The position numbers were made by a program, and so were the translations under genes. Below the pieces are notes generated by a model, which did no database searches, had not been told where the DNA came from, and worked only from the letters and a program-made list of their open reading frames with translations. Shown one piece after another: positions 16,919 through 25,950 of a stretch of 52,880 bases of DNA; positions within the stretch are counted from its first letter, which is position 1, and each line of letters opens with the position of its first letter. The stretch is from Desulfotomaculum sp. (GTDB lineage: Bacteria; Bacillota; Desulfotomaculia; Desulfotomaculales; Nap2-2B): NCBI GenBank assembly GCA_003485325.1, contig DMZI01000018.1, positions 1 through 52,880 of the forward strand, in the 5' to 3' direction.

Positions 16919-17785
16919 TCAATAACCGCGACGGGCGCCGGTTGATGACGCTTTCCTTTGAACGCCTCCTGCTTGCAGGCGGCGGAGGACAACTTCAAAA
17001 TCCTGATTCTTCTTTAAAAGGACACCTAAAAAGGGCAGGTCGGAACAGATTCGCTTGTAACTTATCCCGCCCACTACAAGGGCCTGAACCCAGTCTAAAA
17101 GTTCACTGGTGCTAGGTTTCTTCTGAAGGCCGTTTATACTTCTAATCCAATAAAAAGCAGTTAATGCTTCATCAAGAAGAGTCTTTTCCATATCAGGGTA
17201 ATGCACCTTAATTATTTTCAGCATCATATCTTCATTGGGAAAATCAATGTAATGAAAAACACAGCGCCTAAGAAAAGCATCGGGCAGTTCTTTCTCTGCA
17301 TTGCTAGTAATTATAACAATCGGCCTTTGTCTGGCGGTAATAGTTTCCTTGGTTTCAGGAATATAGAAATTCATAACATCAAGTTCCCATAAGAGGTCAT
17401 TAGGGAACTCAAGATCTGCCTTGTCAATTTCGTCAATCAGAATTACTACGCGCTTTTCTGAATTAAAAGACTCCCCAAGCTTTCCAAGCTTAATATACTG
17501 TTTTATATCTGAAACGTCATGGTCGCCAAATTGACCGTCATACAATCTCTGTACTGTGTCATAAACATAAAGCCCTTCCTGTGCCTTGGTGGTTGATTTA
17601 ATATTCCAGATGATTAAATCAAGCCCCAGAGATTCAGCAACAGCCTTGGCCAGCATGGTTTTGCCGGTTCCCGGCTCGCCTTTTATTAAAAGCGGCCTTC
17701 CCAGGGCAACGGCAATATTCACCGTATTGCGCAGGTCGGTTGAAACCAGATAATTTCCAGTACTGTCAAAAGCGGGTCTATCCAC
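16919..17785 (-). CDS. MoxR family AAA+ ATPase
   Basis: A 288-residue AAA+ ATPase. Walker A GEPGTGKTML is at about residues 36-45 and Walker B VILIDEIDKAD about 116-126; a sensor-1 IITSNAEKELPDAFLRRC follows. The small helical lid ends in an arginine-rich tail. MoxR proteins remodel partner complexes together with a VWA protein, which is encoded next. The start is GTG. The target is unknown, but the same-strand ABC exporter immediately after the VWA gene is a candidate. Confidence 0.9.
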   Translation of the reverse strand: MDRPAFDSTGNYLVSTDLRNTVNIAVALGRPLLIKGEPGTGKTMLAKAVAESLGLDLIIWNIKSTTKAQEGLYVYDTVQRLYDGQFGDHDVSDIKQYIKLGKLGESFNSEKRVVILIDEIDKADLEFPNDLLWELDVMNFYIPETKETITARQRPIVIITSNAEKELPDAFLRRCVFHYIDFPNEDMMLKIIKVHYPDMEKTLLDEALTAFYWIRSINGLQKKPSTSELLDWVQALVVGGISYKRICSDLPFLGVLLKKNQDFEVVLRRLQAGGVQRKASSTGARRGY

Positions 17786-17895
17786 AAAAAATCCCCCTTG
17801 ATGTTCTTAATCCTTGCTCTGGAACATTATAGCACCTTTATAATTCTCCAACAAGACTGTCCAAGCTGTCAGTTTCTTAATCATTTTCATCATAA

Positions 17896-18396
17896 TTAAT
17901 CTGTAAATTTAATAACTTCCATAGCATCTCTGAGTTTTTTATATGTTGTATCAAGCGCTTCTGAAATAACCCTGACATCCCCTACAACGCTCATGAAGTT
18001 TGTGTCTCCATTCCAGCGGGGCACAATGTGAATATGAATATGGCCAGGTATGCCTGCTCCGGCTACCCTTCCCAAATTTGCTCCTATGTTAAAACCATCA
18101 GGGTTAAAGGCTCTTTTCAAAAGCTCAACCATGTATTTTGTTACTCTGCCTATTTGGAGAAATTCATTCTCTGATAATCCGGCAAGGTCTCCGACATGTT
18201 TGGCAGGCGCCACCATAACGTGCCCGTTGCTGTATGGATATAGGTTCAGTAAGGCAAACACTTGATCCGATCTTAGCAACAGGTAATTCTTTTCATCCTG
18301 AGACTGCTCAGAATTTAACTTTTCACAAAAAATACAACTTTCCTGCTGCTTGCCGCCTACATAGACAGTTCTCCACGGCGCCCAGATACGTTCCAC
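17896..18396 (-). CDS. HIT family hydrolase (Ap4A phosphorylase-like)
   Basis: A histidine-triad nucleotide hydrolase or transferase. The triad H-x-H-x-H is His119, His121 and His123 in GHIHIHIVPRW, and the earlier GHVMVAPAKHVGDL is the nucleotide-binding strand. A zinc pair C21-x2-C24 (CIFC) fits the branch of Ap4A phosphorylase and galT-like proteins. At 166 residues it is full length for this branch. GTG start after AGGAGA at 10-nt spacing. A single gene. Confidence 0.9.
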   Translation of the reverse strand: MERIWAPWRTVYVGGKQQESCIFCEKLNSEQSQDEKNYLLLRSDQVFALLNLYPYSNGHVMVAPAKHVGDLAGLSENEFLQIGRVTKYMVELLKRAFNPDGFNIGANLGRVAGAGIPGHIHIHIVPRWNGDTNFMSVVGDVRVISEALDTTYKKLRDAMEVIKFTD

Positions 18397-18496
18397 AAAA
18401 TATTTCTCCTCTCAAAACATGTATTATACATAAATAAAAACACCGGCTTTCCGGCCGGCTGCAATGGTATTTTCGGAAAGCAAGCTGCGCTGTTTT
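18397..18496. other. Intergenic stretch between the HIT gene and the ruined HD-GYP gene
   Basis: About 100 bp with a short G+C-rich palindromic patch (CCGGCCGG) at about 18456 preceded by A-rich sequence. It could hold the terminator of the former HD-GYP gene, but the stem is poor. No gene is seen. Confidence 0.3.
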
Positions 18497-19632
18497 TTAC
18501 GTTATTGTATTAATAAAAACTTCCACCAGTGCAGGATCGCACATCTTGCCCGAAAATTTTCTTAGCTTCTTAAAATGTGACATACTCATACGATATGGCC
18601 TGTCGGTCGTCATTGCGTCAAAACTATCCTATCCTGAAAATTAACATGCCTTAGGGAGGTCAACTGCCTGCGTGCTCATGTTCGCCTCTTATACTTGTAC
18701 GAACTCGTTCACCCTCGGGCTCGGTAAAACTCGGCGCCATGCGCCTCAAACAATTACCTCGCTTTACCTCGGGTTCACTCGTTCTTTGAATGAAGGCTCA
18801 AAATCGCACTTAAGGCATTGCCCTTCCTTTGCTGATGAATTTTCATCCTCCTGATGGTGTCACTTTAGCGGCATGGATGTCTATCCGCAACCTTGCCTAT
18901 ATCGTGAAGATAAGCGCCATACCTGAGTTCTGTTTTCTGTTCTTTAAGACAGTTCCATTTTTTCGGCCACCGCCAGAGCATAAGTCATTACCCTTTCCGA
19001 ATGGCCAAAAGTATACCTGTCCTTGGCGTTGATAATTGTCAAAAGAGCTTTAAAACAATCAACCAAATCCTTTTCCGACTGGCTGAGGGAGTATGATTGA
19101 TCAATGACGGAAAAACAAATCCGGCTGCGGCTGTATTTTGACTGAAAGCAGGCGTCGTCCGCCGATTTGACAAAATCCCTTGGTTTTTCCCCGTCTTCGG
19201 GGAAACAGGCCATGCCTAAAGAGACAGTTATTTTCCCTCCCGGCTGGGTATGATCACCTTCAATAGAATAATTTTTTAACTACTCTTCAATTTTGCTTGT
19301 TTTCTGCAGGGCTTCCAACCTGCCGGTACCCGGCATTACAACGGCAAACTCGTCTCCCCCATAGCGGGCTAAGAAAGACGGCGGAGAAATCAAGCCTTCC
19401 AGAATCCTGCCAATCTCTACAATAACCAGATCTCCTTTTTGGTAACCGTAGATGTCGTTGAAAAATTTAAAATAATTTATATCGATTATGATCAGGGAAA
19501 CAGGTTCGGACCTGACTCGCGAGTTTCTAACTGTTCAGTCAGCTTTTCAAAAAAATGCCGGTGGTTGATAAATCCGGTAAGTCATCCAACAAATAATTCT
19601 TCTTTCGCAGCCAATATTTTTCTATAGTTCTT
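18497..19632 (-). pseudogene. Ruined GGDEF / HD-GYP cyclic-di-GMP signalling protein
   Basis: Reading the minus strand with frame changes gives a recognisable GGDEF domain (TGFINHRHFFEKLTEQ, then IIIDINYFKFFNDIYGYQKG and FLARYGGDEFAVVMPGTG), then an HD-GYP domain (NAKDRYTFGHSERV, then AYLHDIGKV) and the C-terminal AMTTDRPYR and FSGKMCDPALVEVF. It is broken by a stop where LTGF begins (about 19585), a frameshift near 19505, a TAG stop near 19280 and frameshifts near 18942 and 18885. The HD-GYP region holding the GYP signature is missing and replaced by a short element with inverted ends (18646-18818). The 5' end is cut off by alr. The surviving GGDEF would make cyclic-di-GMP; HD-GYP would break it down. 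Confidence 0.85.
18646..18818. mobile_element. Short element with 8-bp inverted ends, MITE-like
   Basis: ATGCCTTA at 18646-18653 and its exact reverse complement TAAGGCAT at 18811-18818 bound 173 bp of sequence that differs from its surroundings. It is rich in CTCG/CGAG repeats (for example TTCACCCTCGGGCTCGG at about 18708, and CTCGCTTTACCTCGGG at about 18759) that form imperfect inverted repeats. It has no coding frame and sits inside the HD-GYP remnant. A clear target duplication is not visible. It could be a non-autonomous transposon or a chromosomal repeat family; other copies would settle this. Confidence 0.5.
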
Positions 19633-19633
19633 T

Positions 19634-20761
19634 TTATGATAAATAAAAACGCGGCACGCGGCTGTTGACCATACAGATTATTTCATAGCTGATCGTTCCG
19701 GTCAGTTTCGCAATTTCTTCAACCGGAATAGTTTCTGCTCCGTCGGATCCGAAAAGCACTACTTCGTCACCGGGAGACACACCATTAATATGCCCGACAT
19801 CAACCATGCATTGGTCCATACAAACCCGGCCGACAACTCTCGCCCTCTGTCCATTGACAAGCACAATTCCCCTGGAAGATAAAAGCCTGCTGTAGCCGTC
19901 TGCGTAACCTGCCGAAATTACGGCGATTATAGTTGGCTGTGAAGTCTGATAAGTCGATCCGTAGCTTATTTTATATCCTGCGGGTACTTTCTTGATCTGG
20001 GCTATCCTCGTCTTAAAAGCCATGGCAGGTTTTAGATTAATTGAGTTACGGATTTCATCGGAAGGATACAAGCCGTAAATGATTATACCGGGCCTGACCA
20101 TATTTAAATAAGTCTGCGGGAGATCAAGCAGGGCGGCGCTGTTGGCGCAGTGCCGGAGAGGGAATTCCAGCCCTGCTTTGCGAAGTTCTTCCAGAAAATT
20201 AATGAACAGACCAAGCTGCGCGAGCGTAAAAGTTTTATCCGCGCTGTCAGCTGTAGCAAAATGTGTAAAGATACCCTCTAAAATTAAATGAGGCAGCCTT
20301 GCGGTTTTAAGGATATCTTCAAGGGCAGGTTTTCCAGGACTTAACCCCAGGCGGCCCATTCCCGTATCAACTTTAATATGAACCTTAGCCTGCCTTCCTG
20401 AATGTCCTGCAACTCCGCTTAGCGCTTCAGCCATCTCCAGGCTGTATACTGTCTGAATCAGATTCAAGTCCAGTACTTCATGAAACTGGGCGCCGGGTGT
20501 ATACCCAAGAAGCAAAATCGGAGCGTCTATCCCCGCTTTTCTCAACTCTTTTGCTTCTTCAACCCTGGCAACCGCCAGGCTCGTTGCTCCATTGGACAGA
20601 ACAATTTTAGCCGTTTCCAAAGCGCCGTGTCCATATGCGTTTGCTTTAACCACAGCCATAATTTCTGAACTTGAAGAGGCAAGTTTACGTATTTCCTGCA
20701 TATTTTGCGCAATGGCGCCAAGATCTATTTCAGCCCAAACCGGGACAGCGACATCCAGCAT
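19634..20761 (-). CDS. alr: Alanine racemase
   Basis: A PLP enzyme that interconverts L- and D-alanine for peptidoglycan. The PLP lysine is Lys39 in AVVKANAYGHGA; the second catalytic residue, Tyr, lies in KISYGSTYQT; IIYGLYPS and GRVCMDQCMVDV are also present. The length of 375 is normal. It follows nnr and acpS on the same strand, the usual Firmicutes cluster acpS-nnr-alr. The stop is only a few bases from the HD-GYP remnant, so nothing of an antitoxin/toxin (ndoA) pair follows here. Confidence 0.96.
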   Translation of the reverse strand: MLDVAVPVWAEIDLGAIAQNMQEIRKLASSSSEIMAVVKANAYGHGALETAKIVLSNGATSLAVARVEEAKELRKAGIDAPILLLGYTPGAQFHEVLDLNLIQTVYSLEMAEALSGVAGHSGRQAKVHIKVDTGMGRLGLSPGKPALEDILKTARLPHLILEGIFTHFATADSADKTFTLAQLGLFINFLEELRKAGLEFPLRHCANSAALLDLPQTYLNMVRPGIIIYGLYPSDEIRNSINLKPAMAFKTRIAQIKKVPAGYKISYGSTYQTSQPTIIAVISAGYADGYSRLLSSRGIVLVNGQRARVVGRVCMDQCMVDVGHINGVSPGDEVVLFGSDGAETIPVEEIAKLTGTISYEIICMVNSRVPRFYLS

Positions 20762-20774
20762 AAGTCACCTGCCG

Positions 20775-22328
20775 TTAATTGCTTTCGGTTTTCAAAATAG
20801 CGTCCGGTAAAAAGTCTAGTATATCGCCGGCCAGAAGTCCCCGGCAGCCTTTTTGACTAACCGCGAGATCACCGGCAAGACCGTGAAGATAAGCCCCCGC
20901 TCCCGCCGCGTCAAACGGGTTTAGGCCCTGGGCAATCAACCCGGCAATGATTCCGGTAAGGACATCGCCCGCGCCGCCTGTAGCCATACCCGGATTTCCT
21001 GTTGTATTGATATAAACTTTGGAATCCGGCGCCGCGATTACTGTAGCAGCGCCCTTCAATAATAGAACGGCTCCCCAGTCTTTAGCCGCTCTCTCCGTTA
21101 TCTCTAAACGACGCTGCTGGATTTCCGCAGTTGTATTGCCTGTCAGCCTGCCCATCTCGCCCGGATGAGGGGTTAAGACAAGCGGCGCTGTTGTGAGTTT
21201 GAACACTTCTGTGCAGCCGGCAAGGCAATTTAGCCCATCCGCATCCAACACACAGGGGATGCTTAACCTGGGTAAAATCTTTCTTATCAAAGATACTGTC
21301 TCCGGATGTGTGGTAATGCCGGGGCCGATTGCGACAACATCAAATCTCTGCGCAAGCGCAACAATTTGATCCAGAGCTCCGCAGCCAATTGTCTGCCCGG
21401 AACTCTCCGGTAATGCGACAGTCATGATTTCAGTCAGTTTTGAAGCGGCGAGTTTTTGCACGCTGGACGGAACCGCAAGAGTGACCAGTCCAGCGCCTGA
21501 CCGGGCGGCGCTCATAGCGGCCAGACAGGCGGCGCCGGTCATCCCCCTCGACCCGGCAACAATAAGTACCCGCCCGTAATCACCTTTGTTGGAGGCGGGC
21601 TGGCGCGGCTGAAACCAACCGCAGACCAAATCTCTGGTCAATAACTGTCTTTTTAAGGTTTCGTTATTATAAAGAAACGCCGGTATGGAAATGTCAACCA
21701 CATGAAGTTTTCCAACATAGCTTGCGCCAGGTTCCTGGACAAGACCCAATTTGGGCAGGCCGAAGGTAACTGTACGGGTTGCCTTTATACATAGGCCTTC
21801 AATAAGGCCGCTGTCCGCCTGTAATCCGGATGGTATATCTACGGCCACTAACGGCTTCCCGCTGCGGTTAATCAGCTCAATTACACCGACGGCCGGCTGG
21901 CCCGGGGTTCCCCTGAAACCAGTGCCAAAAATAGAATCTATAATGAGATCGCTTCCTGCAAGAACCGTATGCAAATCATCGAAAGGGTAATTTTGATCTA
22001 TTACGTTTATCTTTTGCCCCATATTCTCCCAGATGGACATATTTGTTTTCGCATCACCGGAGATTTCCTCTTTTTTTGCTAAAAGAAAAACTTTTACATC
22101 CGCTTTTAGGTTATACAAATGCCGGGCAACAACAAAACCGTCACCGCCATTGTTTCCTTTCCCTGAAAATATGCAAACTGACTTGTTTTCGATGTTAGGA
22201 AGCAACTGCAGGATAACTTGAACAACTTGAAAACCGGCGTTCTCCATCAGAATAACCCCGGGTATCCCGTAATCTTCTATAGCAGTGCGATCAAGTTCCC
22301 TCATTTCCGCGGCGCTGACTACTTTCAT
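20775..22328 (-). CDS. nnr: Bifunctional NAD(P)H-hydrate epimerase / ADP-dependent dehydratase
   Basis: This two-domain protein repairs hydrated NADH and NADPH. The N-terminal YjeF_N epimerase domain (about 1-220) has GKGNNGGDGFVVARHL. The C-terminal carbohydrate-kinase-like dehydratase domain (about 230-505) has the anion hole TGGAGDVLTGIIAGLIAQG and VLTPHPGEMGRLTG. At 517 residues it is the normal fused form. It lies 2 bp after acpS and 13 bp before alr, so all three are one operon. Confidence 0.95.
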   Translation of the reverse strand: MKVVSAAEMRELDRTAIEDYGIPGVILMENAGFQVVQVILQLLPNIENKSVCIFSGKGNNGGDGFVVARHLYNLKADVKVFLLAKKEEISGDAKTNMSIWENMGQKINVIDQNYPFDDLHTVLAGSDLIIDSIFGTGFRGTPGQPAVGVIELINRSGKPLVAVDIPSGLQADSGLIEGLCIKATRTVTFGLPKLGLVQEPGASYVGKLHVVDISIPAFLYNNETLKRQLLTRDLVCGWFQPRQPASNKGDYGRVLIVAGSRGMTGAACLAAMSAARSGAGLVTLAVPSSVQKLAASKLTEIMTVALPESSGQTIGCGALDQIVALAQRFDVVAIGPGITTHPETVSLIRKILPRLSIPCVLDADGLNCLAGCTEVFKLTTAPLVLTPHPGEMGRLTGNTTAEIQQRRLEITERAAKDWGAVLLLKGAATVIAAPDSKVYINTTGNPGMATGGAGDVLTGIIAGLIAQGLNPFDAAGAGAYLHGLAGDLAVSQKGCRGLLAGDILDFLPDAILKTESN

Positions 22329-22330
22329 AT

Positions 22331-22717
22331 TTAGCCTCCTAAAGCTAAAGCAAATGCTATTGCTTTGTCCCGATCGTGGGAAATGCTGATCAGGACTTTA
22401 TTAATCCCTTTTTCCCCGGCAATTTCAATAGCCTTATTATGCAAAGATATCTCTGGCCCCTGGCCTGTTTCAGTTGCTATCTCGACATCCCGCCAGCTTA
22501 TTCCAAAGGCCAGGCCTGTTCCCAAAGCTTTTAAAACGGCTTCTTTAGCGGCAAAACGGGCTGCAAAAGACGGAAAGGGGTCCTTGCGCAAACTACAATA
22601 AACCACTTCATCCTGTGTAAAAATTTTATTAATAAACTTATCCGGATATTTTTCGGCTAATAAGCGCAGCCGTTTAATTTCAATTATATCAGCGCCGATT
22701 CCTTTTACCAATGGCAA
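22331..22717 (-). CDS. acpS: Holo-[acyl-carrier-protein] synthase
   Basis: AcpS transfers the phosphopantetheine arm of CoA to acyl carrier protein. The motifs GIGADIIEIKR (Asp10) and FAAKEAVLKALGTG, with the Mg-binding Glu, are complete. Length 128. It is the first gene of the acpS-nnr-alr run and starts 18 bp after the end of the LytTR regulator gene, with no promoter that I could pick out. Confidence 0.96.
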   Translation of the reverse strand: MPLVKGIGADIIEIKRLRLLAEKYPDKFINKIFTQDEVVYCSLRKDPFPSFAARFAAKEAVLKALGTGLAFGISWRDVEIATETGQGPEISLHNKAIEIAGEKGINKVLISISHDRDKAIAFALALGG

Positions 22718-22734
22718 ATCCGCCTTTTAGTTTA

Positions 22735-23532
22735 TTAAAAACCAATAATTCTTTTAAGTTTTTTTGCCTGCGCACGGCTTACCGGGACTTCGCTTTTTTC
22801 CTTGTCATCCACTATAAGGTTGTACGTTGCGTTAAAGAAAGGGACTATTTCTTTTACTTTATGCAGGTTGACCAGGTAACAACGGTGAGTCCTGAAAAAT
22901 ATTTTTGGATCCAGACGTTTTTCAAGCTCCTTTAAAGTAAACCTTACAAAAAGTTTTTCATCATAGATTTTTAAATAGACATAATCTTTTTCCGTGAAGG
23001 CAAAAACAAGATCCGACTCAGGCACCAGAACTGTTTTTCCTTTCTTTTCAGCAGGTATACGGTCAATTTTGATCTGTTCCAAATCAAGGTTAATATCTGT
23101 CTGGTTATCACTGCCGGGCGTTCCCGCTTCCTCAATTTCCTGGCTTTCCAGGTTTGCTCCGGAATCTCCGATCAACTTCAGCACTTTGTCGATGGCCCTT
23201 TTTAAGCGGCTGATTTCCACCGGTTTCAAGAGATAGTCGACAGCATTGATATCAAAGGCTTTCACAGCATATTCATCGTAGGCGGTAACGAAAATAACGA
23301 ACGGCTTGCAGGGGAGTTCCTGAATCGCCGCTCCCAATTCCATACCGCTCATTCCGGGCATCGAAATATCAAGAAACAAAACCTGATAATCAAGCGCTTT
23401 TATTAATACAAGCGCTTCCTGCGCATTGGCGGCTTCACCAATAACTTCAATGTTATCAAAGTTCTTCAAAGCAAAGCGCAATTCCTGCCGCGCCGGGTAT
23501 TCGTCATCCACGATCAGAGCTTTCAATTTCAT
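22735..23532 (-). CDS. LytTR-family response regulator
   Basis: A two-component regulator with an N-terminal receiver (ALIVDDEYPARQEL, phospho-acceptor Asp in LFLDISMPGM, switch Lys in LLKPVEISRLK), a charged linker, then a C-terminal LytTR DNA-binding domain (FTEKDYVYLKIYDEKLFVR ... FFRTHRCYLVNLHKV). I chose the ATG at 23532 because a GGAGGAG ribosome-binding site lies 7 nt upstream and receiver homology begins there; a further ATG eight codons earlier lacks one. The 265-residue gene overlaps the kinase gene by 29 bp, so they are coupled. Downstream genes are acpS and not the usual lrgAB/cstA targets. Confidence 0.93.
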   Translation of the reverse strand: MKLKALIVDDEYPARQELRFALKNFDNIEVIGEAANAQEALVLIKALDYQVLFLDISMPGMSGMELGAAIQELPCKPFVIFVTAYDEYAVKAFDINAVDYLLKPVEISRLKRAIDKVLKLIGDSGANLESQEIEEAGTPGSDNQTDINLDLEQIKIDRIPAEKKGKTVLVPESDLVFAFTEKDYVYLKIYDEKLFVRFTLKELEKRLDPKIFFRTHRCYLVNLHKVKEIVPFFNATYNLIVDDKEKSEVPVSRAQAKKLKRIIGF

Positions 23533-24820
23533 TTTTTCTCTCCTCCCCGTCCACATGCTTAAGATCCAGTGGAACCCGAAAAAATACTGATGTACCCGAC
23601 CCGGGGGTACTTTCTATTTTTAGGCCGTGATCTTCACCAAATAAGCTCTTCAAACGTTCGTTGACATTGCTGAGGCCAACACCGTTTCCCGAACCTACGC
23701 CGGGCTTAAAAATTTCAGGCAGCCTTTCCGGTTGAATCCCCACGCCGTCATCATTTACTTCAATTAAGATTTCCCCGTCAGCGAGGCTGGCGGCAATTCT
23801 AACTGTTCCTTTGCCTAACTTGGGTAATATACCATGCTTGATCGCGTTTTCAGCCAGTGGTTGAATAGTAAGTACGGGTACCTCGCAGGATAAAAGGGTA
23901 TCATCGATATCTTTCATTATCTGCAGTTTCTCGCCAAAACGCGCCTTTTCCAGAACAAGATACGTATTTAAATACTCAATTTCTTCTTTCAGGCTGTTGA
24001 AATGTCCTCTTCTTTTAAGCGCATAACGAAAAAAACTGGCCAGCCGAATTAACAGTCGTCTGGCTGTTTCGGGATTCGTCCGGATAAACATGATAATGGT
24101 ATTTAAAGTATTAAACAGGAAATGAGGGTTAATTTGCGCCTGAAGAGCCTCCAGCTCCGCCTTTGTAACCAGTTGGGTCTGCCGGTTCAGCTCCGCTAAT
24201 TCCATCTGCATTCCAAATAAATGGGCCAGTCCGACCGCCAGTTTTACTATTTCTTCCGGTACTCTGCCGGGTTTTGACTGGTATAGTTTTAATGCTCCGA
24301 CCACTTTTCCGTTGCATTTCAAAGGAGCAATCACAGCGGACATCAAAGGGCAGTTTGGAAAAGGGCATTTCAGATCATATGGGTTATTCAAAATTTTTAA
24401 CTCTCCGCTGTTAAGCGCTGCCTTAGTGGACTCTGTAAGAATAGGCCCTCCCGCTTTATGATGATCGTCTCCCGAACCGATGCAGGCAAGTATTTTCTCT
24501 CTGTCGGTGATCGCAACTGCCGCAACCTGGGAAATCTCTTTTATAATAGCCGACGTTTGAGCAGCCGTTTCTTCACTTAAGCCCCGCCTTAAAAAAGGCA
24601 AAGTTTCATTGGCAATCTGAAGTGTAAAGTCGACAAGGCTTTTCTCCAGCTTGATTTTTTGAAGTTTCTGCCTGTAGACAAACCTATCCATCCCTATTGC
24701 TGTCAGAATATTGGATATGAGCAGGACAATCACACAATGCCAGATTAAAGGCTTCCATAGTATTAATAAGGCTGCTGCCGCAATGTTAAGCGGCAGCCAC
24801 CAGATAAGTATCCCGCGCAA
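23504..24820 (-). CDS. LytS/YehU-type sensor histidine kinase
   Basis: A 438-residue membrane sensor. Two N-terminal hydrophobic helices (about 5-42) replace the five-helix 5TMR-LYT domain of classical LytS. A GAF-type sensor region (about 80-215) includes LKCPFPNCPL, with two cysteines five residues apart. The His_kinase domain has the phospho-acceptor His in QAQINPHFLFNTLN, and the ATPase domain has IQPLAENAIKHG and NDDGVGI and GVGLSNVNERL. TTG start with AGGAG. The signal is not known; the cysteine pair could bind metal or sense redox. Confidence 0.93.
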   Translation of the reverse strand: MRGILIWWLPLNIAAAALLILWKPLIWHCVIVLLISNILTAIGMDRFVYRQKLQKIKLEKSLVDFTLQIANETLPFLRRGLSEETAAQTSAIIKEISQVAAVAITDREKILACIGSGDDHHKAGGPILTESTKAALNSGELKILNNPYDLKCPFPNCPLMSAVIAPLKCNGKVVGALKLYQSKPGRVPEEIVKLAVGLAHLFGMQMELAELNRQTQLVTKAELEALQAQINPHFLFNTLNTIIMFIRTNPETARRLLIRLASFFRYALKRRGHFNSLKEEIEYLNTYLVLEKARFGEKLQIMKDIDDTLLSCEVPVLTIQPLAENAIKHGILPKLGKGTVRIAASLADGEILIEVNDDGVGIQPERLPEIFKPGVGSGNGVGLSNVNERLKSLFGEDHGLKIESTPGSGTSVFFRVPLDLKHVDGEERKNEIESSDRG

Positions 24821-25028
24821 GATACTCCTATCCGTTCTCCAGCCCCCCCAGCCATAGAGACAGAATATTTGTAAACATTTGTCATTAATACGCTATTACT
24901 TTCACAATTTTCTTTTAACTATTATAATTAACGGTAAAGTAAAAGTCTATCGTGAAAACACTTCATGTATTTTTGGAGAAGCGCGTAATTTATACGCTTT
25001 ATATTTTATAAAGGAGATCGGGGATAAA
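24821..25028. other. Divergent intergenic region lytS / epimerase
   Basis: About 208 bp, A+T-rich. It has a TATAAT at about 24919 for the plus strand with a weak -35, and AAGGAGAT at about 25011 is the ribosome-binding site of the epimerase gene. A longer frame starting at 24879 is not favoured because homology begins at 25029. Confidence 0.4.
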
Positions 25029-25943
25029 ATGAAAAACATCTTGATTATTGGGGGAAGTTATTTCATAGGAAGAGTTTTTACCTTATTGTTAACGAGGCGG
25101 AAGGAATATTCAATTCACGTCCTGAACCGGGGTAACAGACCGCTAAGAATACAAGGTGTTGAAGAACATATCTGCGACAGGAATGATCCTGAAAGGATAA
25201 AAAAGGTTATTCCCCCTTTGGATTGGAACGTGGTAGTTGACTTCTGCGCCGATCTTCCTCACGAAGTAAATAATATGATTAATAATTTGCCGGGTAAATT
25301 AAACCATTATATTTATTTCAGCACCTGCGCGGTTTATAAAACATCTGTAGATTACCCTAAATATGAAGACTCACCCAAACTTTCAGGATCTATTGCAGGC
25401 CCTTTTGGGGACTATGGCTATAAAAAATATCTTACAGAACTTGAATTAATTAAGAATTGTGAGAGTAAAAACATCAATTATACGGTATTAAGGCCTGCTT
25501 TTGTTTACGGGCCTTATAATTATGCCCCGAGAGAATCATATTTTTTTGATCTTATTTTGGCCAACAAGGAAGTTCCTGTGCCATCAAACTCGATCGCTCT
25601 TTTCCAGTTTGTCTACGTTACGGATATCGCCAACTTGTGCATTTCCTGCCTGGCTAACAGCATAGTCTATGAAAATGCTTACAATTTGTCGGCAGAGGAA
25701 ATGATTTCATATCAAAAGTTAATCAATGTATTCGAAGAAATCAGCGGCGAAAGAATTCGAACCAGGGAATACAGCTTTAAAGAAATTGAGCAAAGAAATA
25801 TCCCCCTTCCTTTCCCTTTAGAACAGCACGAACTCTATTCCGGTTCATTAATTTCAAAAACTTTAAATTTCAGGTACACTCCCTTTGCCAAAGGCATGAA
25901 AGATACCTTTGAATTTTATAAAAAACACTTTTTCAAGAAGTAG
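25029..25943 (+). CDS. NAD-dependent epimerase/dehydratase (extended SDR)
   Basis: A Rossmann-fold oxidoreductase of the extended SDR family, probably acting on a nucleotide sugar. The N-terminus MKNILIIGGSYFIGRVF is a variant of GxxGxxG. Catalytic residues are less canonical: the expected YxxxK appears as YGYKKYLTELE, and IYFSTCAVYK supplies the Ser/Thr. After that come VLRPAFVYGPYNY and YNLSAEEMISYQ, as in these enzymes. I chose ATG 25029 with AAGGAGATC upstream; length 304. It stands alone on plus and is followed by a hairpin terminator shared with the convergent tRNA. Confidence 0.85.
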   Translation: MKNILIIGGSYFIGRVFTLLLTRRKEYSIHVLNRGNRPLRIQGVEEHICDRNDPERIKKVIPPLDWNVVVDFCADLPHEVNNMINNLPGKLNHYIYFSTCAVYKTSVDYPKYEDSPKLSGSIAGPFGDYGYKKYLTELELIKNCESKNINYTVLRPAFVYGPYNYAPRESYFFDLILANKEVPVPSNSIALFQFVYVTDIANLCISCLANSIVYENAYNLSAEEMISYQKLINVFEEISGERIRTREYSFKEIEQRNIPLPFPLEQHELYSGSLISKTLNFRYTPFAKGMKDTFEFYKKHFFKK

Positions 25944-25950
25944 CTTAAGA

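Noticed and set aside
24879..25028. Longer N-terminus for the epimerase gene starting at 24879
   Set aside because: The NAD-binding motif begins at 25029 and a clear AAGGAGAT ribosome-binding site precedes that ATG; the extra 50 residues show no homology.
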